From: Gp6-AA40 sp035649635 | GTDB taxonomy: Bacteria > Acidobacteriota > Vicinamibacteria > Vicinamibacterales > UBA2999 | NCBI GenBank assembly: GCA_035649635.1 | Contig: DASRJE010000204.1 | Span: forward strand, 33,793-97,792 | Direction of reading: 5' to 3' | Length of the DNA stretch: 64,000 nt | Shown: one piece after another, positions 60,907 through 64,000 of the stretch | How positions within the stretch are numbered: the first letter of the stretch is position 1 | Layout: every line of letters begins with the position of its first letter | Translations under genes and position numbers: made by a program | Notes under the pieces: generated by a model | Told to the model about the DNA's origin: nothing | Database searches by the model: none | What the model saw: the letters and a program-made list of their open reading frames with translations, nothing else

Positions 60907-60982
60907 CCGATGAGTCGAACGTCCTGAGCGAGCGAAGCGAGTCGAAGGACCTCTTCGCTCATGCATGCAGGCGAAGGTTGAC

Positions 60983-61174
60983 TTATCCCTGCTTGGGCTC
61001 GTCGTTGTATTCCTCGCCCGCCGGCGCTTGTGTATCTGACACCTGATCCTCAGTCGCACCGATGTGCTGGTCGCCAAGTTCAGCCGGTGGCGAAGAACGT
61101 ATCTTTCGCGGCGGACGCGGCTTTTCAGTCGCGTTCAGTGGCTCAGAACTGCCGTCAGCCTGCGGAGTTTTCAT
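60983..61174 (-). CDS. 63-aa hydrophilic protein of unknown function
   Basis: From ATG 61174, preceded by GAGGTTGTT, the protein is MKTPQADGSSEPLNATEKPR, then Pro/Arg and acidic stretches, ending NDEPKQG. It has low complexity and is probably disordered. No family is recognised. The ribosome site is the main support. Confidence 0.5.
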   Translation of the reverse strand: MKTPQADGSSEPLNATEKPRPPRKIRSSPPAELGDQHIGATEDQVSDTQAPAGEEYNDEPKQG

Positions 61175-61295
61175 AACAACCTCGCACGGATCAGAGCAAA
61201 TCGAGGTCCACCGCGATGGCTGAGAAGGCTGTGGCACCGCCGTTGCTCCTTCAGCTACCGGCCACGAGACCGTTAGGCCGAGGCCAGGAGAGCAC

Positions 61296-61496
61296 ATGGC
61301 TACCAATCAGAATCCCAATCAGGAACGCGATCGAAACCGGCACACGCAGAATCCGCCGCCTACCAATCCCAATCAGCGAGATCAGGACCGCCCGATGGAC
61401 GATCCAGGTCGCGGCCATGGCGACAAGTTCGAGAAGCACCTGCCTGGCAACGAGAAAGATCAGGAGCCACGCTCGAAGCCGGGGCGCGACGCATAA
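61296..61496 (+). CDS. 66-aa Asn/Pro/charged hydrophilic protein
   Basis: ATG 61296 follows AGGAGAGCAC. The product (ATNQNPNQERDRNRHTQNPP onward, with GRGHGDKFEKHLPGNEKDQE) has almost no hydrophobic residues and is predicted disordered. Similar short hydrophilic proteins exist in soil bacteria, often stress-linked, but I cannot assign one. Its 3' end overlaps a convergent Cys-containing gene. Confidence 0.55.
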   Translation: MATNQNPNQERDRNRHTQNPPPTNPNQRDQDRPMDDPGRGHGDKFEKHLPGNEKDQEPRSKPGRDA

Positions 61497-61651
61497 CCTT
61501 CGCATTGCACGACAGGGAGCCTGGGATAGCGGGCAAACCGAGGATCGGTAAAGGACAGCTCGCATCGAATGAACGTGGTGCCCTTCGATGACTCGATCGT
61601 TTGGGCGTGCACGCAGGATGCGCAGAGGCCGGCTCGAGTGTCCTCGCTCAA
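61460..61651 (-). CDS. Small four-cysteine (zinc-ribbon-like) protein
   Basis: From TTG 61651 the product reads SEDTRAGLCASCVHAQTIES, SKGTTFIRCELSFTDPRFAR and YPRLPVVQCEGY. The C-x2-C...C...C pattern with GLCASC and the terminal P.V.C.GY is a recurrent small-protein type. The start lies four bases after the methyltransferase stop, so the two probably form one unit. The last ~10 residues (RPGFERGS) may be read-through. Confidence 0.5.
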   Translation of the reverse strand: MSEDTRAGLCASCVHAQTIESSKGTTFIRCELSFTDPRFARYPRLPVVQCEGYASRPGFERGS

Positions 61652-61655
61652 CGGA

Positions 61656-62396
61656 TCACACCCTGCGAACGACGGCGACAAACCGTGGACCGCTTTCGGC
61701 CAGGAAGCGGTCCACTTCCCATCCGGTGCCATCCAGAATCGCCGACATCTCCTCCGGTGACACCAACAGGTAGTCGAACCACGGTCCAATCCACTGGTTG
61801 AATCGAATGCGGATCCGAATCTGCCCGGGCATCCGTCCACGTCGTTTATTCCGGCGCTGATATTCGAGATGCGCAGGTTCCGTGGTGTCATGGGGATTCA
61901 GCGATTGCGCGAGCAGCACAGCGCGATCGCGAGTGATCCGATGCAACTGCTTCAGGAGCGTTCGTGCGCGGCGCCGGTTGCCGAACAGGCCGAAGTTGTT
62001 GCCGAACATGACGACCGTATCGACCGAGCCGGATGCGAGCTGGCCGATGTTCTCGAAGGGAAGTAGGCGCGCATGCGTCACGCCGCGCGATCTCGCTGTC
62101 TTGATCACCAGCGGTGAGTTGTCGATCGCCGTCACGCGAAAGCCTTTCGACTGTAAATGCAGCGCCACGCGCCCGGCTCCGCAGCCGACGTCGAGCGCGG
62201 CACGACCACGCGCAAATCGGATCGCACGGCGCTCAATCGGTGACCATTGCCTGATGTCAGCGAAGTATGAGGCGTTGGTGTGCGCTGCACTCACGAGCCC
62301 GTCGTCTCGTTCGACGACTTCGATCGGGGAGCCGCCGTTCAGGAAGGCCCACATCTGTTGGCCGTAGGCGTCGCGATGCGCGGGGATCGTTTTCAT
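61656..62396 (-). CDS. Class I SAM-dependent methyltransferase
   Basis: A 246-residue cytosolic methyltransferase. Motif I is RAALDVGCGAGRVALHLQSK, motif II/acidic VTAIDNSPLVIKTA, and motif III region GSVDTVVMFGNNFGLFG. The C-terminal half has WIGPWFDYLLVSPEEMSAIL. ATG 62396 is preferred over a GTG at 62474, whose lead is not conserved. The substrate is unknown. It is followed by a small Cys protein, probably cotranscribed. Confidence 0.85.
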   Translation of the reverse strand: MKTIPAHRDAYGQQMWAFLNGGSPIEVVERDDGLVSAAHTNASYFADIRQWSPIERRAIRFARGRAALDVGCGAGRVALHLQSKGFRVTAIDNSPLVIKTARSRGVTHARLLPFENIGQLASGSVDTVVMFGNNFGLFGNRRRARTLLKQLHRITRDRAVLLAQSLNPHDTTEPAHLEYQRRNKRRGRMPGQIRIRIRFNQWIGPWFDYLLVSPEEMSAILDGTGWEVDRFLAESGPRFVAVVRRV

Positions 62397-62524
62397 CGGG
62401 TCTCGAACGGCAGTCTTCGTCTTCGGTCCCGGAGGGAAGGGGACCAGGGCGTAACCAGCTACAATATTAATCACGCATCGGGTCGTCGCTCCGATGACCT
62501 GACATCGCGACGAGGACCGGACCG

Positions 62525-62626
62525 ATGGAGGAGTCGCTCGTAGCTCTGGTGGTCATGAGCCTGATGGTGTGGCGAGTGGTGTATGACATCAGGCGCGGTC
62601 TGCAGCGACGGAACGGTCCGTACTGA
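62525..62626 (+). CDS. Possible 33-aa membrane microprotein
   Basis: ATG 62525 gives MEESLVALVVMSLMVWRVVY followed by a basic tail (DIRRGLQRRNGPY) and TGA. The layout is one helix with positive-inside tail. GAGGAC lies about eight bases upstream. The frame is short, so chance cannot be excluded. Confidence 0.35.
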   Translation: MEESLVALVVMSLMVWRVVYDIRRGLQRRNGPY

Positions 62627-62731
62627 CAATTGACCGCGGCCAGGCGGCCGTGCTGATCGCGCGAGCCGAGACGCGCTAAGATAGGATGTTTGTGGCCGGC
62701 GCACGGGCGCGCCGACTGCGACTCTCCGCGA

Positions 62732-62807
62732 GTCCCCATCGTCCAGAGGCCTAGGACGCGGCCCTTTCAAGGCTGAAACCCGGGTTCGAATCCCGGTGGG
62801 GACGCCA
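62732..62807 (+). tRNA. tRNA-Glu (TTC)
   Basis: Acceptor GTCCCCA pairs with TGGGGAC, followed by G and encoded CCA. The anticodon loop CTTTCAA holds TTC, and the T arm is CCGGGTTCGAATCCCGG. Length is 76 nt. The 3' part is overlapped by an antisense recombinase frame that reads in from the right, the normal layout at an integration site. Confidence 0.94.
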
Positions 62808-63540
62808 CTCCTGAATTCGATCCACCGTTTCCGTCCAACTTCTTGAAGGCCAAGCACGTTACGGCGGTTCCAAATCTCTCGCCATCAAAACGAAGTCCTT
62901 CTGGGAACAAGACCTGCTGAAGCCGCTGTTTCTGAACAAGTTCAAGCTCGGTCCACAAACGCGCAGAGTTCGTGACAACGTGTTCGGCAAACGCCAATAC
63001 CCCGTCGATGTCGAGTTGATCCAGGACCGCGTCGTTCAGCTTCATCTCCGCTAGGGCCACTTGTTGGCGAAGTTGGTCCCTTTGGCGCTCATACGTTTGC
63101 CGGTCGATCGAACGCTCGTGGAGGAACGCCTCGTCTACACGATCGAGGCGCTCGCGCTTCTGCCGAACGACGTTCTCCAAGCGTCTCCGCTGCTGTTCAA
63201 CCTCACCCTGCCGGTTTTTCCACACGTCCAAGATGATGGCGTTGAACAGGCGCATGTATTCGGGCTCAGGTCGGAGCGTCGATAGAAGTTCGACAAAACG
63301 ACCTTCGAGAACCGCCTTGGCAATCTTGACCTGTCTGCACTTCCGACAGTGGTAGTAGGCATACTTTTTTGTGCGTCCAGTTGACCAGCTGCCGGTGAGC
63401 GGAGTCGAGCAGTGCGTACACGAAACAAACCGCCGGAGGGGAAAGTCTCGGTGATCACGAACGTGACGTTGAAGCGGAACGCCCTTGCCATCGAGAAGCA
63501 GCTGAACGCGTCGGAAGGTCGATTCCGGCACCAGTGCCGC
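62767..63540 (-). pseudogene. C-terminal part of a large serine recombinase (zinc-ribbon and coiled-coil)
   Basis: The frame reads LVPESTFRRVQLLLDGKGVP, FPLRRFVSCTHCSTPLTGSW and KKYAYYHCRKC (zinc ribbon with two CxxC pairs), then EYMRLFNAIILDVWKNRQGE and a long coiled coil, ending in LFPEGLRFDGERFGTAVTCL and a tail translated antisense from the tRNA-Glu T arm. This is the C-terminal half of a large serine recombinase. The catalytic Ser domain is absent; the sequence before 63540 is an IS701-like transposase in the same open frame. It is therefore truncated and presumably inactive. Confidence 0.8.
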
Positions 63541-63790
63541 ACGCATGGGAACCATCGCGCGCAGCTGCGACCAGACCGGGCTCCGCGTCCCACGGCGAGT
63601 GCGTGATGAAATGCTGGAGGCTTGATACTGGCCGGGATCACTCAAGCGCCCATGCATCGCCTGCATGGACTTCCGCTCACTGTCGTTGAACGGGCCATCG
63701 ATGTACTGCGTCGCCGCGTCCCGCTGCGGCCGTCGACTGAAGCACGCGCTGAAGCCATCCCGGTACTGGCCCAGCCGCCGCAGCAGTGCC
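63541..63790 (-). pseudogene. IS701-family transposase fragment fused to the recombinase
   Basis: The upstream end of the same open frame reads LGQYRDGFSACFSRRPQRDA, ATQYIDGPFNDSERKSMQAM, then, if one missing base near 63620 and one extra base near 63580 are corrected, YQALQHFITHSPWDAEP and VWSQLRAMVP. This is the N-terminal part of IS701-type (SRSO17-like) transposases. It ends abruptly at ~63541, where recombinase sequence takes over. The two indels compensate each other, so the chimaeric frame stays open. Confidence 0.7.
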
Positions 63791-63901
63791 CGCGCGGACC
63801 CGTCGTCACGCGCGGAGCGTACCGGACTCCACCAACAAGTACAAGCGCGATTTATCAGTACGCTCCGATCAGGCCGAATCAATCTGACAAAGTAGTGCTA
63901 A

Positions 63902-64000
63902 TCACGAAGGTTCTACCGGTTCGAGACCAGCCGCCGCCCGCCAGTCGGGCCACGGCGCCGGATTCCCTATCGTTCGTGTGTAGGCCACCATCTGTCCCAT
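63902..64000 (-). CDS. Possible C-terminal end of a gene from beyond the window
   Basis: The minus strand has an open frame from the window edge with GQMVAYTRTIGNPAPWPDWR followed by AAAGLEPVEPS and a stop at 63902-63904. Too little is visible to judge. It lies on the distal side of the recombinase/IS701 remnant. Confidence 0.2.
   Translation of the reverse strand: MGQMVAYTRTIGNPAPWPDWRAAAGLEPVEPS

Overview
The window is about 64 kb of GC-rich bacterial chromosome. The gene content points to an Acidobacteriota genome, probably of the Vicinamibacteria type: an orphan ADOP-type MacB/FtsX permease, a DUF5916 outer-membrane protein, a PQQ dehydrogenase, HAF-repeat protein, several membrane-linked Ser/Thr kinases, ATPase/TPR-type transcription regulators and many compact intergenic hairpins. 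This taxonomic call is inference from gene families; no 16S rRNA gene is present. Several genes carry single frameshifts that could be real decay or assembly error.

Layout. 1-16.6 kb: a partial HTH/STAND-ATPase regulator, CPBP membrane protease, DUF5916 barrel, GNAT acetyltransferase, an 823-aa winged-helix/ATPase/TPR regulator, a two-CxxCH cytochrome-like secreted protein, ParB-like protein, PQQ dehydrogenase, PAP2 phosphatase, a secreted unknown and a DUF2252 protein. 16.7-23.5 kb: a frameshifted membrane Ser/Thr kinase, an ADOP permease and a DUF2182-PAS-PAS-histidine kinase fusion. 23.6-33.0 kb: a scrapyard of mobile remnants (rve transposase, PD-(D/E)xK nuclease, two serine-recombinase fragments, a tRNA-Ser tail) around an acyltransferase, a PknK-like kinase/ATPase/TPR gene broken by two frameshifts, and an alpha/beta hydrolase. 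33.0-56.6 kb: mostly core genes, including tRNA-fMet, mscS, ftsB-like, cutA, dedA, a Cys/Met PLP enzyme, SpoIIE-type phosphatase, DUF2007-RNase III, truncated globin, hutH, purA, PilZ, an ABC-2 exporter pair, a LigD-type ligase domain, DinB, two tandem paralogues of an unknown family, and an ECF sigma factor overlapping a seven-to-nine-TM/GAF/zinc-ribbon/Ser-Thr kinase.

56.7-60.9 kb is a 4-kb island bounded by a 36-bp duplication of tRNA-Lys sequence. It holds a broken tyrosine integrase, two tandem 62-aa coiled-coil paralogues, a broken zinc ribbon, a 74-aa unknown and a secreted HAF-repeat protein. The right end has small unknowns, a methyltransferase, tRNA-Glu and, reading antisense into that tRNA, a serine-recombinase fragment fused to an IS701-like transposase fragment, marking the edge of another element that runs out of the window.

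Functional links that the sequence supports: sigma factor with kinase (overlap), metB-like with dedA (stop/start overlap), RNase III with globin (ATGA overlap), and ABC ATPase with permease (1-nt gap if the GTG start is used). The most unusual items are the DUF2182 histidine kinase, the DUF2007-RNase III fusion, the tandem 62-aa proteins, the paralogous pair at 51.4-52.4 kb, and a class of intergenic hairpins whose arms are built from tandem degenerate words.
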